Assembly (NCBI GenBank): GCA_029844215.1
Contig: CM056720.1
Span: 29,753,711-29,817,710, forward strand
DNA: 64,000 nt
Reading direction: 5' to 3'
DNA from: Przewalskia tangutica
Taxonomy: Eukaryota > Streptophyta > Magnoliopsida > Solanales > Solanaceae
Below the pieces are notes generated by a model. The model searched no databases, was not told the DNA's origin, and saw only the letters and a list, made by a program, of their open reading frames with translations. The position numbers and the translations under genes are program-made. Positions 23,725 to 35,805 of the stretch are shown here, piece by piece; the first letter of the stretch is position 1; every line of letters starts with the position of its first letter.

Positions 23725-26700
23725 TGTCACGACCCGAATCCGTGGATCGTGCCTTACCCCGGGCACCCTAGTGATACAACATCAGAGAAAATCAGCGGAA
23801 ATAATAAAAAAAAAAACCTTAAACATGAAATGAGAGACATGATAGATAAACAGGCCAACCAAAACAGTTGCCTTCAGTATATATATATACATAAAAACCC
23901 GAACAGTTATCCTTTTTACAAAACCCTTCCCACAACGAGTACATGCACTTAAGATTTTTACAACAGCAATGACTGGACAGGGCCCCGCCATACCCCTGAA
24001 TGTACAAGAGACTACAACTCAGGGAAACCTACCAAAGATAAGCCTCCGAAGGAACGGAGCTTTCCAACACGCTGAAATGTGATCCTAAGAGCGAGGACCC
24101 ACGAACGATGTACTTACTGCGGCATGAACGCAGCCAAGGAGGTCGATGCAACATGTACCAAGTATGTGAATCAGAAATATCAGAAATGAAATCATAGCAC
24201 TATATAAAGCGAGACATGTATGATAACCAAACTACGATACAACATATAAACAAATATATTAAGTCGTGACTCACGCCTCCAAATCATCACTCGTGCGTGG
24301 AATTCCTTCCTCACCACGGCAAGCCTATGATATGATATCAACACGACAACAATCCAAATGGGAGCATACCCGCGCGCTACGATCGTGTCGGTATGTCCAA
24401 AGGAAACAATAAGACAAAGATTCCAAATGGAAACATACCCGCGCGCTACGATCGTGTCGTGATGCCCAAAGGGAAACAATAAAGCGAGATTCCAAATGGA
24501 TACATACCCGTGCGCTACGATCGTGTCGGTATGCCCAAAGGGAAACAATAAAGCAAGATTCCAAATGGAAACATACCCGCGCGCCACGATCGCGGTCGGT
24601 ATGCCCAAAGGGAAACAATAAAGCAAAGATCAAAATGGAAACATACCCGCGCGCTACGATCGTCGTGTATGTCCAAAGCGATTAGCAAAAGTAACACAAT
24701 CAGCGAACGCACTGTGGAATTTCTCCGCCACCGCAAGACGCCCAAGTAAGTTCTCAACAAGTCAACCAACCTCCATCGAGAGGCGGTAGTATAGAAACAC
24801 AATTTGCACAACAATGGCTATCACGACAAGCGTAGGCAAGTTTCACAACGACAAGCATAGCGGGTTTCACAACAACAAGCATAGGCAGTTTCACAACAAC
24901 AAGCATAGCGGGTTTCACAACAACTCAAAGTACTTTCATTTTATGCCAAGGTCCGGTTTTAACTCCTAAAGTACTACGACGTTAAATTCCTTTTAAGAGA
25001 TTCATTCTTTTTATAAAAGTCACCCGATACAGTAGTATAAAATAGAGTGACTTACATCTTTTAAGTAAACCAAAACAACTCCCATACTTTCCTTTTAAAA
25101 CCAAATTAAGGCAACACTATGCCTTTCTTTCCTAAAGTTCCAATTTGCCTAATTTCATTTACACAAGTCTCTTTTAGGAAAGTTTCATAGTTCAATGTCT
25201 TAATCTCTTTTAAAACAATTTAGTAACATATGCCATAAAGTAGTAGGTTATTCTTGTTCATAATCAACCTTATTAAGCACCATGATCTAGAAAATGTAAT
25301 ATCATTTTGTCTCATCTTAGCTTCTATGCAGATGGAGGTTTCTACGGTTTTAAATTATTATTCAATACATTTTCATTTATTAACGCTGCAGTTGGTTTGT
25401 CGATACACATTCGATTTCAAATCAAGAAACATTATTCCTTTCAAAACCAAGTACTCATTACTCACGAATGAGGTTTCACACATCTTACAACATTCAAATC
25501 AATTCAATTAAGTTAAGTCTCTTATCTTATAAGATCAAGTCTCTTAACTTCTAAGATCAAATAGCCATTCTTTTATCTCATTTAGACGTTATACCTAACT
25601 TCCCATAAAGCTAGTATAACTCTTAAGTTCTCTAAACCAAGTATTACTCTTCTTTCAAAAGGGTTTCTTAATGAAAGACTTCAAGTTCTTTATTATCACA
25701 CATCAAGTCAGTTATAAGTCAAATCAGTTACCTTTTAACAATCACAAAGCTTTTTCTTATCTACATAAAGCTGTTATAACCAACTTCCCATAAAGCCGTT
25801 ATAACCCTTTATGTTTTAAATCAATCAAATACTTTTAACACATGTACGTCTACCGCAACATAGTTATACACATATCATGCTAGAAAGATAGGAAGAGGTT
25901 CACATACCTCGCGACGAGTACCGACTAATAGCAAAACGCTCCAAGTACTTCAAACCGTCGGCTACTCCTTAAGCCACGTAGATCGCACCACACGTAGTAC
26001 TTCAACCTATAAGGCCACAAGGCGCTTATTAACATCTAGATCTCATCGTTCCATATTCTACGTAAAATTCAAAGACTCTCCCGCAATAAACAGAAATCTC
26101 CTCTCTCTCTCGAGGCCGGCTACCCAGCCAACCAGGGGGGGGGGGGTTTGCCCGTGTAACGGGACGTGTACAATTCTACTCACTAATACTACATGCTCAC
26201 CGTAATACACCTATGTAATTACAGTTCACTTCTTAAAATTCAGCTTAAGTCGCAAGACATTGCGTAAGTATTATTCAGCTTAAGTCAAAAGACATTGCCG
26301 ATAACTACGTTCGATTCTATATATAGTATACTTCAACTATATATTCCTACAATATGTAATTTCCAATTACAATAGAAGGTCAAGATAATTACCTCGATAA
26401 GCCCATAATTATCCGAGTTTAAATGTCGATCCTGGTCAACGTTTAGCTCCAACTCCGTGCGCTCCAACCCGCTCCAAACCACCCTTAGAAGTTCTAACCA
26501 ACTTCTACTTAATACTCCAACTAACTATGGAGATTTTCCTTAGGGTTTCGGTTTTGTGACTGAAGGGAAGTATAATAGTATTTCTGGGCTTCTCGTATAA
26601 GTATAACCTTAGAATACTACAAGGTATACGGCTAAGGTAATTTGGGCATTATAACAATACTTGGAGAGTATTTCTACACCACAAAGGGGGGGTATTATAC

Positions 26701-27300
26701 GAAAGCAACTAGGCAGTGGTGTACACTACTTACCCACTGTGGGGTACTCGGCCACGAGGGGGGCGAGGGGCTCTCGGCTACAAGGCCTCACAAAAGGGGT
26801 GGAGGACGAGAACCATAAGGAAGGGAGGGGGAGGAAAGCTTTCAAGACTTAGAGATTTTTAGGATGAAGAAGTCTTCAAACTTAGGGGGTATTTATAGGT
26901 CAAGCCAAGGCCAACCAATGGCCAAGATTATGCCAAGTGCATAGCAAGTGTAGGGTCAAGATCATGCCAAGTGCACCTTATCCATCTACCATAAAAATAT
27001 CCTACCAACTACTTGACAAAACCCACCCAAGTCGTCCACTTTCCCGCCACCAATGAGAGGGTGCCAAGTGGCGCCCTGTTGACAGTCCAAAATGTTTCGC
27101 CTCTCGGAAAAATCCGCAAAAATTAGAAATGACATAGCCGGAATTTTCCTACGAAAGTCGTGGAAACGTTTCGCCAAAAACGACTCTAAACGGGTGTTGT
27201 GAACAAAATAATTTTCGGCCAAGCCACTTTGCCTACTCAAGGCTTTAAACTTTTATACGTACGCCTTCACGTACATACTCTGGAAATACGGGGTATAACA
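23725..27300 (-). mobile_element. D2: solo LTR in C gag, duplicate of D1
   Basis: Plus-strand ends are TGTCACGACCC and GGGGTATAACA. The target duplication GTCCG is perfect (23720-23724 and 27301-27305). Position and sequence match D1, so it was copied with the whole C unit. Array at 24354-24680; TATA box at complement 26890-26897. Confidence 0.93.
24354..24680 (-). repeat. About 69-bp minisatellite in D2, 5 units
   Basis: Units start CCAAATGG at 24354, 24423, 24492 and 24561, with a fifth at about 24630. Confidence 0.9.
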
Positions 27301-27555
27301 GTCCGGGCCACAAGAAGTGGGAATGCCCGGTTAGAAGGAGCGCCGGTAGGGTGGCTCAGCCTTTGAGGCCGGTAGTTGGTTCCCCTTCCTACGCAGTCGT
27401 CCCGAGCGGGGTGTTCGGATGTCACCACCGCGTGGTAGAGGTCAGGGGGGAGTTTATAGTTCTGGCGGTCCTTCGAACCGCATAGATGACATGACTACTG
27501 GACAGGATCAGGAGGCGACATCGCATGGGGGTACAGGTATATTTCGATTCTTTTG
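27301..27555 (+). pseudogene. gag: C gag 3' part, copy 2
   Basis: Starts GTCCGGGCCAC, encoding the remaining knuckle residues GHKKWECP, then Gly-rich tail and RIDDMTTGQDQEAT, which parallels the linker just before protease in Y. The homology to gag-pol stops within a few codons of this point, marking the pol deletion edge. Confidence 0.78.
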
Positions 27556-28433
27556 AATCATACGTGTTTTGATAGATTCAGATTTTGCCCTAGCATATAT
27601 ATTTTCCTTGTGTTGCTAGCAATTATAAGTGATAGTTCCCCAGAGGTAGGAATACTTTGATTACTAAGGTGTGGAGTTAAGAATGTTGACAAGAATGGTA
27701 AGTGAACTGAGACTATAGTTGTGTAGAGTTCACACGTAGTAATTGCCCACGATTGTAAGACCAATAGGGAAGATTATGCAGTAGAAATACTTCGACCTAT
27801 GTGACGAACCTCTAGTAATTAGGGGATAGGGTAAGAAGTACCTTGAGATAAGAGAGAGATTTATTTCGTGCTAAGAACAAGAAGTTAAGTGTGACGATGA
27901 GTCGGGTTATAGACTCATTTCGGTCAACCGATAGTATGGAATCGGGTGAATGTCGGATAGAAATGGTCAGATGTGATAGTGGTCCCGGGATGCCGTGCCC
28001 AAGTTGAGTTAATCGTTATACGAGTTCGTGGATCGTTTCCACCTGAACTAGGTCGTAATGAACGAAAAGAGCCTTAACGGGAGTGTAAGTAACAATATGG
28101 CCACGTTTGGATATTAACTCCAAGGATTGAAGAATAGAAGCATAATTTGAGATTTTGTACGTGTACTATATGAGTTTGAAAGTACGAGAAGTATGACAAG
28201 TAAGGAAAGAAAGGAACCTCTAAGGATCCCGTGTTTTGGGAAGACTGTAACCTTCGAGTTTTGTGAGAAGGGGGTCGCGGACGGAAGGTCCATTGATATG
28301 TTTACGTATGTTATGTGGTGGCCATGTGTGGCATCGTTGGTCTTGAGCATTTGATTGATAGGCATAGTATAGAGATTGTGCGAGTTTGTATAGCGTGACA
28401 ACCGACTAAGAACATTCGGGGACGAATGTTTCT
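27556..28433 (+). other. C 3' untranslated internal region, copy 2
   Basis: Non-coding, near-identical to copy 1. Ends with the hairpin AACATTCG/CGAATGTT (28411-28430). Confidence 0.6.
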
Positions 28434-28446
28434 AAGGGGGGAAGAA
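28434..28446 (+). promoter_or_regulatory. C polypurine tract before LTR 3
   Basis: AAGGGGGGAAGAA abutting TGTTACACC. Confidence 0.85.
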
Positions 28447-31400
28447 TGTTACACCCCGTAAGTCCAGGACATGTAAAAGAGAATGTACGAAAGGAAACAA
28501 GACTTGGGAATTGGTGCGAAAGGAAGAATTGTTTTTCCGACGGAAAATGTTCGAACGCCTGGAAAGGAAAAATGTTCGTTGTTGAGAATTGGATTCTCAA
28601 AATACATTATTTGAAGAGTATGAGACTTAATAATATTATGGAAATTTATTTTTACGGATTTGGTCACGTGGGGCCCACCCGAGGAGTTTTACATTTTTGT
28701 GGGACCCACGAGGGTTACGAAATTTTATGGACGAATGAGAGGGCGACACGTGGCACTCCTTCCACAAGGCTTGGACGAATTTTTGCAAGGCTAAAGTGGT
28801 CATTTGACCTAAGTAGATGATAAGTCTTCAAGCTTGATATTGTTGACAAGTCAACTTGTCCACCTAAGCTTAATCCATGTGAAACTCATCCTAGACACAC
28901 ATTTGTGATAATACAAGCCCTCCAATGTTTTATATAAGCTCACTACTAGTGCAAGACTAAGTTTCCAACACTTAGAAAAATCACAAACATTTCTTGTTCT
29001 TAAGTTAGCTCTCGGGTTAGCCACTTTCCCCACAAGAAAAAATTTTAGTTTGTGACCCTTTGTTCACAAGACTTAAACCCAAGGTTCATAAGGGTATTTT
29101 AAGGTTATCTCAATAGAAAGATTTCGGGAAAAACGCATTTTCACGTTAGTCGCAAGGCGGAAACTATGGGAGTTCTTCAACTTTGAAGTTGGAACTTGAA
29201 GATGGGTTCTTCATAGGCCTCTAAGGAGTGCTTGGAGCGGATTGGAACCTAAGGAAAGGAGCTAAGAATTTGCTAAGGCGCGACTTTGAATCTTGGAAAT
29301 TTTAAGGGCTTTGAAAGGTATAAATTTGGTCGTTTTAGTAGTTAAGGCTTACTTATTGTTGTAGCTATGGATATTAGCAAGCATGAGTGGTATATTATGA
29401 AGTTTGTTTATTATATTGGCTATTGGAACCCTAATCCAAAACTAGCATGTTAGCCTTAAGACTACAATTCAAGTTGATTATTCGTTAAGTTGTCGATGTT
29501 GTATAAAGAAGGAAATTGTAGTTATTGAAGTTGTTTGTAACTATATAACATGTTAGACCTTAGAACTTGGAATTGGAAAAGGATTGGAAAAGACTTTGAA
29601 TTGTTAGTATGTTGTAGAATGGCTAGTGAAGTTTGAACTACTTTGTATATAATTGTGCGGAATTTTACACGTAGTGTAAGGCGTGTAATCCTTTGTTTGA
29701 TTGTTGTTTGGGGCCTTAAATGTGGCGTGTTGGTTATTGTATTCGACCTTGAAAAAGGTGGCAAAGTGAGTAGAAACAAAGGAAGTACTGCCCGATTTTC
29801 CGTAGGATTAGAGACCAAATACTTAGTATTTTTCTACGTAGAGACTAGAAGTTGATAGTCTTGTTGTGACCATTATAGGTTGACACTTCCACATACGGCG
29901 TATTCGGCTTAGCTTGTGGAATTAGCCAAAAGGTATGTGAACTATCTCCTCTTCTAGCATGATTCCTTAAGATAAAGAAAGTATGTTCTACTCCCTAAAT
30001 GATCCATTCCTTAGTTGTATTTGGATTGCCTAAAGTAGAATTTGTTCTATGTGCTTCCTTGATTGTACTTTGATGTTTAAATTGTAAGTCGTATAATCCA
30101 TTTCCTTAGTGAAGTTTGGATTCTTAAAAGTGAAAGTATTTTACTTAAAGTACATAGAGTCTTGAAAAGGAAGTGGTTTCTAAACCTTTTGGCTAGTGCC
30201 TTAGTTCCAAAACCTAAAGGTCATTAAAATGACTTTAGGGGAGTCAAGGGAGTGATTTACTTAATTGTTTAAAAGAGGAGAAATGACATGATTTAAGAGA
30301 AGAAACTTGTTTTCTATATATTAAGAGACTTGAAGTGTTTTGAAAGTTAAGGGACTTAAAGAGTTTTAAAGTATGTGATACTTGTTCCGCTTAAACGTAT
30401 AAGTCCTCGGATAGGAAATTGTATTTGGCTAAGGTATAAAGTGAATATAACGACTTTATGGGAAGTTGGTTATATTTGCTTTATGGAAAGATAAATGACT
30501 CGATTTTAATGAAAAGGCAACTTGATTTTAAGGCATCAATTGCCTAAGGTTTAGTAATAAAATAAGTTACTTGGTTTCTAAAGGTTAAGAGACTAAGTGT
30601 ATTTTTTAAAAGTTAAGAAAATCGATTTGAAAGTATTTAATACTTGGATTTTAATAAGTATAAGTCTCTTGGTTATAAAAGGAATGGATATGTCTAAAAC
30701 CATAAAGGGTTATAACGGCTTTATGGGAAGTCGGTTATAACGGCTTTATGGAAAGTTTAAAAAGTTGTCTATTTTGATTAATCGGCATAAGTTGCCTAGA
30801 TTGTGAAATAAAATTGGAGTTACTTGATTTCAAGTGTTGAAATAAGCTTTCTAAAAATGTAGTAACTTACTTTGAAAAATAGACACGCCTTGATACTACG
30901 GGTGTTAGTATCTTGGGATTTTTCACAAAAAGGAGTCTCTTGAAAAGATTAGTACTTTGGCTTGATAAATTGAGAATTTGTCTAAGTGTGCCTTGATTAG
31001 TACTTTGGCTTGATAAATTGAGAATTTGTCTAAGTGTGCCTTGATTAGTACTTTGGCTTGTTAAATGAGAATAATCCTATTGGTGCCTTGATTAGTACTT
31101 TGGTTGTTAATTGAGAATTATTCTAAGTGTGCCTTGATAAGTACTTTGGCTTGATAATTGAGAATTATTCCATGTGTGCCTTGATTAGTACTTTGGCTTG
31201 ATTAATTGGGAATTGCCTATGTGTGCCGGTGATAGCCTTTGAGTGCAAGTACTATGTTTTATTACGTTGTCGCGACTCTCGGTTGGAGGGTCGGCTGTCT
31301 GGTTGTAAGTTACTGGGACGTACCGACAGTGATGTGGGATTCCACGGGTATGCTTCCGTTATTGGTAGTACTTGGGTTAAATTCCCGGATTCTTTTTATA

Positions 31401-32437
31401 AAAGACATGGTAGTGCTTATGTCTTGTTTGACGGTCGGTCGAGATAGGGTAAGAGTATATGTGAGGGGTAAACCCCCAAGATGCTATACCACCTGTTTTA
31501 CCACCTTCTCCAGGGTAGAGTATATGTGAGGGGTAAACCCCCAAGATGCTATACCACCTGTTTTACCACCTTCTCCGTAGAGTATATGTGGGGGAAAGCC
31601 CCAAGATGCTATACCACCTGTTTTACCACCTTCTCCAGGGTAGAGTATATGTGAGGGGTAAACCCCCAAGATGCTATACCACCTGCTTTACCACCTTCTC
31701 CAGGGTAAGAGTATAAGTGAGGGGTAAACCCCCAAGATGCTATACCACCGGTGGGACTTGGTGTTCATGTATGCCTATTGGTGTTGTACTATATCATGGA
31801 CTGCCGGCAGTGAGGAAAGATTCCACGGGCATGATTGATGTTATGGGCGTGAGACCCATGGTTATATTTGAGTAATGACTCCGAGGGCCTGCGTCCCTGA
31901 CTTGATGTGACTGCTTATGTATTATGTACTGTAGGTTGGCTATCATACATGTCTCCTGCTTTGTTTAGACTGTTATGATTTTATTACAAGATTTCATCGC
32001 TCACATACTCGCACATTCTTCGCATCGACCTCCTTCGGCTGCGTTCATGCCGCAGGTTTAAGTACGCTGTTCGGTGATCGGCAGGCGTAGGATCCTGCTC
32101 AGGGTTTTTGGATAGCTCCCTCTGTTCAGGAGTTTATCTTTTTGGTATATATCCTTCAGTACAGGCTTTGTACAGTTTTGGGTACGGCGGGGCCTTGTCC
32201 CGTCATAGTTCAGTTTAACTCTTAGAGGTCTGTATTCATATGTGGGATTGGACTCATGCACAGTGTAGTATCTGTTGTTTATGTATATATGGCAGCCTTG
32301 TCGGCCTTGCCCTTGCACGTACGATTATTAAAAAAAAAAAAAAAAATATGAGCTGTTACTAATTTCCGCAATGTACTTAGTTGTTAAGGTAGAAGGTGCC
32401 TGTGTAGGCACTACCACGCCCGGATTCGGGTGTGACA
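28447..32437 (+). mobile_element. C LTR 3
   Basis: About 3.99 kb, ending GTGTGACA. It has the cleanest sequence of the three, with the intact boundary GGACTGCCGGCAGTGAGG at 31797-31814 that is damaged in LTRs 1 and 2. TATA box at 28931-28937, 47-bp array at 30951-31215. Confidence 0.92.
31453..31750 (+). repeat. About 64-bp minisatellite, 5 units, C LTR 3
   Basis: Unit starts at 31453, 31518, 31580, 31643 and 31709; one unit fewer than LTRs 1 and 2. Confidence 0.9.
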
Positions 32438-35400
32438 AACGCACTTCGGCGGGGTCAGTACAACATGTACCAAGTATGTGAAACTGAAAATACTGTAAAT
32501 GAAATCATAATAGTCTATATAAAGCAGGAGACATGTATGATAACCAAACTACAGTCCACAATAAATAAGCAGTCACGTAAGTCAGGGACTCACGCCCTCA
32601 AAGTCATCACTCAAATATAACCATGGGTCTCACGCCCTCAACATCAATCATGCCCGTGGAATACCTTCCTCACTGCCGGCAGTCTATGATATAATCACAC
32701 CAAGGCCGTACTAACAACACTATACAACCAAACCACGAAGCTGATACAGGGCAAGTACGAAAGCCAACTACCAGATACCAAAGCCGTGTCACGTAGCTGA
32801 CCGGGGCAAGTACGAGGGCTAACTACCAGATATCAAGGCCGTATCACGAGACTTCGACACTAAACCATGAAGCTGACATGGGGCAAGTACGAAAGCCAAC
32901 TACCAGATACCAAAGCCGTGTCACGCAGCTGACCGGGGTAAGTACGAGGGCTAACTACCACATACCAAGGCCGTATCACGAGACTTCGCCACTAAAATGA
33001 ACGGGGCAAGTGCGAAGGCTAACTACCAGATACCAAGGCCGAATCAGCCACGAGACGGGGCAAGTACGAAAGCCAACCACCAGATACCAAGGCCGAATCA
33101 GTAAAACCTCATGGAGAGCTAATCCATGGAATAACACTATCAACAGGAGCGCACCCGTGGAATCCTCCGTCACTGCCGGTACGTCCAAGTAAGATCATAA
33201 CAAATCAGCCGGCCCTCCATTGAGAGACGCGGTGGTATAAAAATACAATACTAACACGACAAGGCTATCGCACGCAAACATATGCAAGTTACACACAACT
33301 CAAGGTACTTTCATTTTATGCCAAAGTCCAGGTTTTAATCCCCAAAGTACTACGTACGTTAAATTCTTTTTAAAGGATCCATTTCTTTTACAAAGGTCAC
33401 CCGATACCCGTAGTATTAAAATAGAGTGACTAACATTTTTAAGTAAACCAAAACAACTTCCATACTTTCCTTTTTAAACCAAAACACTTCTCCTTTTAAA
33501 ATCAAGTTACAACATTCTTTTCCAAAGTTCCAGTTTGCCTAATTTCAAATGCTCAAGTTTCTCATTTTCGAAAGGTTTCATAGTTCATAGTCTTAATCAT
33601 TTAATAACGTAATTCTCTTTTAAAACAATTTGAGCAACATATGCCTTATGTGGGAGTAGGTTATTCTTGTTTATAACAATCTTATAAGAGCAGGCATGAT
33701 CTAGGAAATGTAATACAATTTTGTCTTATCTTAGCTTCAATGCAGATGGAGGTTTCTACTGGTTTTAATATAATTACTTATCTGCCAATACCTTTTCCTT
33801 TATTAACGCTGCAGTGGTTCGTTCGATACTTATTCTCATTTCCGAAATCAGTAAAACATTATTCCTTTTAAAAACCAAGTACTCATTACTCACGAATGAG
33901 GTTTCACACTTTTTAACAAAACTCATATTAATTCAATTTAAGTCAAGTCTCTTATCTTTTAAGATCAAGTCTCTTAACTTCTAAAATCAATAAACCATTC
34001 ATTTTATCTCTCTTAAGTCGTTATACCTAACTTCCCATAAAGCTAGTATAACTCTTAAACTTTCAAAACCAAGTATTGCTCTTCTTTCAAAAACGATTCT
34101 TAATTCTTTTGAAATACTTCAAGATTCTTATTATTAGACTCAAGTCAAAAGACATCGCGATAAAACCACGTTCAGTTAACACACGTACGTCTACCGTACT
34201 ATATATATTCTTTTAAAATATCATGCTCACGAGGATAGGAAGAATCACATACCTCGCGACGATTATCGACTATTAGCAAATAGCTCCAAAGTACTTGTAA
34301 TCCTGTTAGCCTTTTCCACCTTTCGAGTAGAATACGCTACTCGCAGTACTTCAACCTATAACGATTATATAAGTCTATCAATGTCTAGACTACTCTGCAG
34401 AATAAATCTAGATACAAGATTCTACTAAACTGGGCAGACTTCCTACATGTCAAACTACACAATTCTCATCAGAATACAATTCTAAGTAAGCATTCACTTT
34501 CTTCATTAATATTCTTCTGATGTGATTTCAATTCAATTCTCTTCTTATATACCTTCCTTGTATATAACTTATACTCATTTCTATACTACAACAGTATGTA
34601 ATTTCCAATTACAATAGAAGGACAAGAGTATTACCGCAATAAGCCCAAAATTATCCAAGTCTAATGTCGATCCTGAGCAACGTTTAGCTCCTACTCTGGG
34701 CGCTCCAACCCGCTCCAAACAACCCTTAGAAGTTCTACGCAACTTCTTCTTAATACTTCAACCGACTATGAAGATTTTCCTTAGGGTTACGTTTAGTGGC
34801 TAAAGGAAGTATAATAGTATTTCTGGGCTTTTAGTATAGATGTAACCTTGGAATACTACAAGGTATTTGGGCCAATGTATTTTGGAATAGTAACAATATT
34901 TGGAGAATACATTTCTACCAAGGGGGGGGGGGTGTATTTTACGAGAACCACTCAAGGTAGGGGGGGTACCCTCGGCTAGCACCACTAGGAAGGGGGGTAC
35001 CTCTCGGCCAAAAGGCCTCACAAAGGGGGAGGGGGGAGGCTCTTTGGACGAGAGCTTCTACAAGAGGGGGGGAGGATTTTCAAGACTTAGAAAGGTGTGG
35101 AGTGGATGAAGAAGTCTTCAACTAAGGGGGGGTATTTATAGGGAAACCAATGGACAAGATCAAGACAAGTGGGGGGGCAAGTGGAGGGTGTGGATTTGCA
35201 CAAGTGCCCCCTATCCATCTACTCCACAATTCACTCCAAACATTGACCCATGGTTTAGGCCACAAAACATGCCACGAAATGAGCACCCAATCGGCCACCA
35301 CAAACCGCCAACTTGAGGGTGACAAGTGTCGCCCTCTCGTTGGTCCAAAATATTCCATCTCTCGGAAAAATCCGCAAAATTATAAATGACATAGCCGTAA

Positions 35401-35548
35401 TTTTCCCTTCGCAAAGTTCGGAAAACGTTTCGTCGAAACACAATTCTTTTCGGGGGTTGTGCACAACTTTCGACTCTTGCCTAACTTAAGGCTCAAACTT
35501 TTTTACGTACGTCCTCACGTACATACTCTGAAAATACGGGGTATAACA
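32438..35548 (-). mobile_element. B 5' LTR, right segment
   Basis: Resumes B's LTR at AACGCACTTCGG after C and ends GGGGTATAACA at 35548, followed by the target duplication CGGGG. TATA box at complement 35133-35140. Confidence 0.9.
32705..33110 (-). repeat. Compound minisatellite in B 5' LTR
   Basis: About six units anchored on CAAGTACGA (32752, 32807, 32884, about 32939, 33007, 33061) with alternating spacing near 55 and 70-77. It ends beside CATGGAGAGCTAATCCATGG, a dyad that is the core of the Q2 minisatellite. Confidence 0.85.
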
Positions 35549-35805
35549 CGGGGCCCTGTCCCGTCATAGTTGTTATAAAATTCGTAGAGGTCTATAGTAC
35601 TGTTGTGGGCAGGGTTTGTAAGGGATTTAACTGTTCAATTTTGAGTTATATATATTCAGGAAGGTAACCATTTTGGTTAGCCTATTACTTATGTTATGTC
35701 TTGTTTCATGTTTAAGTTTTTATTTCCGCTGATTTTCTCTGATGTTGTATCACTAGGGTGCCCGGGGTAAGGCACCAGTCGCGGGCCCGAGGTCGGGTCG
35801 TGACA
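35549..35805 (+). mobile_element. X: right segment of LTR
   Basis: Continues the X LTR from CGGGGCCCTGTCCCGTCATAG to GGTCGTGACA. It follows exactly from 3177 once B and one CGGGG are removed. The next bases TTAGA would be X's target duplication in Q1; the left copy is off-window. Confidence 0.88.

Larger units (their letters stand above)
9398..32437 (+). mobile_element. C: tandem gag-only element (LTR-int-LTR-int-LTR)
   Basis: Three near-identical about 4-kb LTRs start at 9398, 18898 and 28447 and separate two internal regions of about 5.5 kb. Each internal contains a gag remnant split by the same minus-strand solo LTR at the same nucleotide (D1, D2). The outer flanks are AACGA (9393-9397) and AACGC (32438-32442), a near-perfect target duplication within B's 5' LTR. 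Pol is absent. The structure is best explained by unequal LTR recombination after D inserted; an assembly duplication must also be considered. Confidence 0.88.
3178..35548 (-). mobile_element. B: gag-only LTR retrotransposon, itself split by C
   Basis: B is a complete minus-strand element. Its 3' LTR is 3178-6581, its internal region 6582-8982, and its 5' LTR 8983-9397 plus 32438-35548, split by the 23-kb insertion C. The target duplication CGGGG is perfect (3173-3177 and 35549-35553), and the flanking LTR X reads through when B is removed. Only 2.4 kb of internal sequence is present, with a gag remnant and no trace of protease, RT or integrase, so it is a TR-GAG-like non-autonomous element. 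The same family recurs as R at 55782. Confidence 0.88.

Noticed and set aside
23725..23952. C-terminal extension of C gag beyond the second zinc knuckle
   Set aside because: The sequence after 23724 is the reverse-strand solo LTR D2; the true gag continuation is at 27301.
26986..27240. Small host genes suggested by 60-100 codon frames inside LTRs
   Set aside because: They recur in LTR copies with frame changes, lack domains and lie in U3/R/U5 sequence.
3178..35548. A large inversion explaining the minus-strand LTRs
   Set aside because: Each minus-strand block has its own LTR termini and a target duplication, and the host sequence reads through, so insertion is sufficient.
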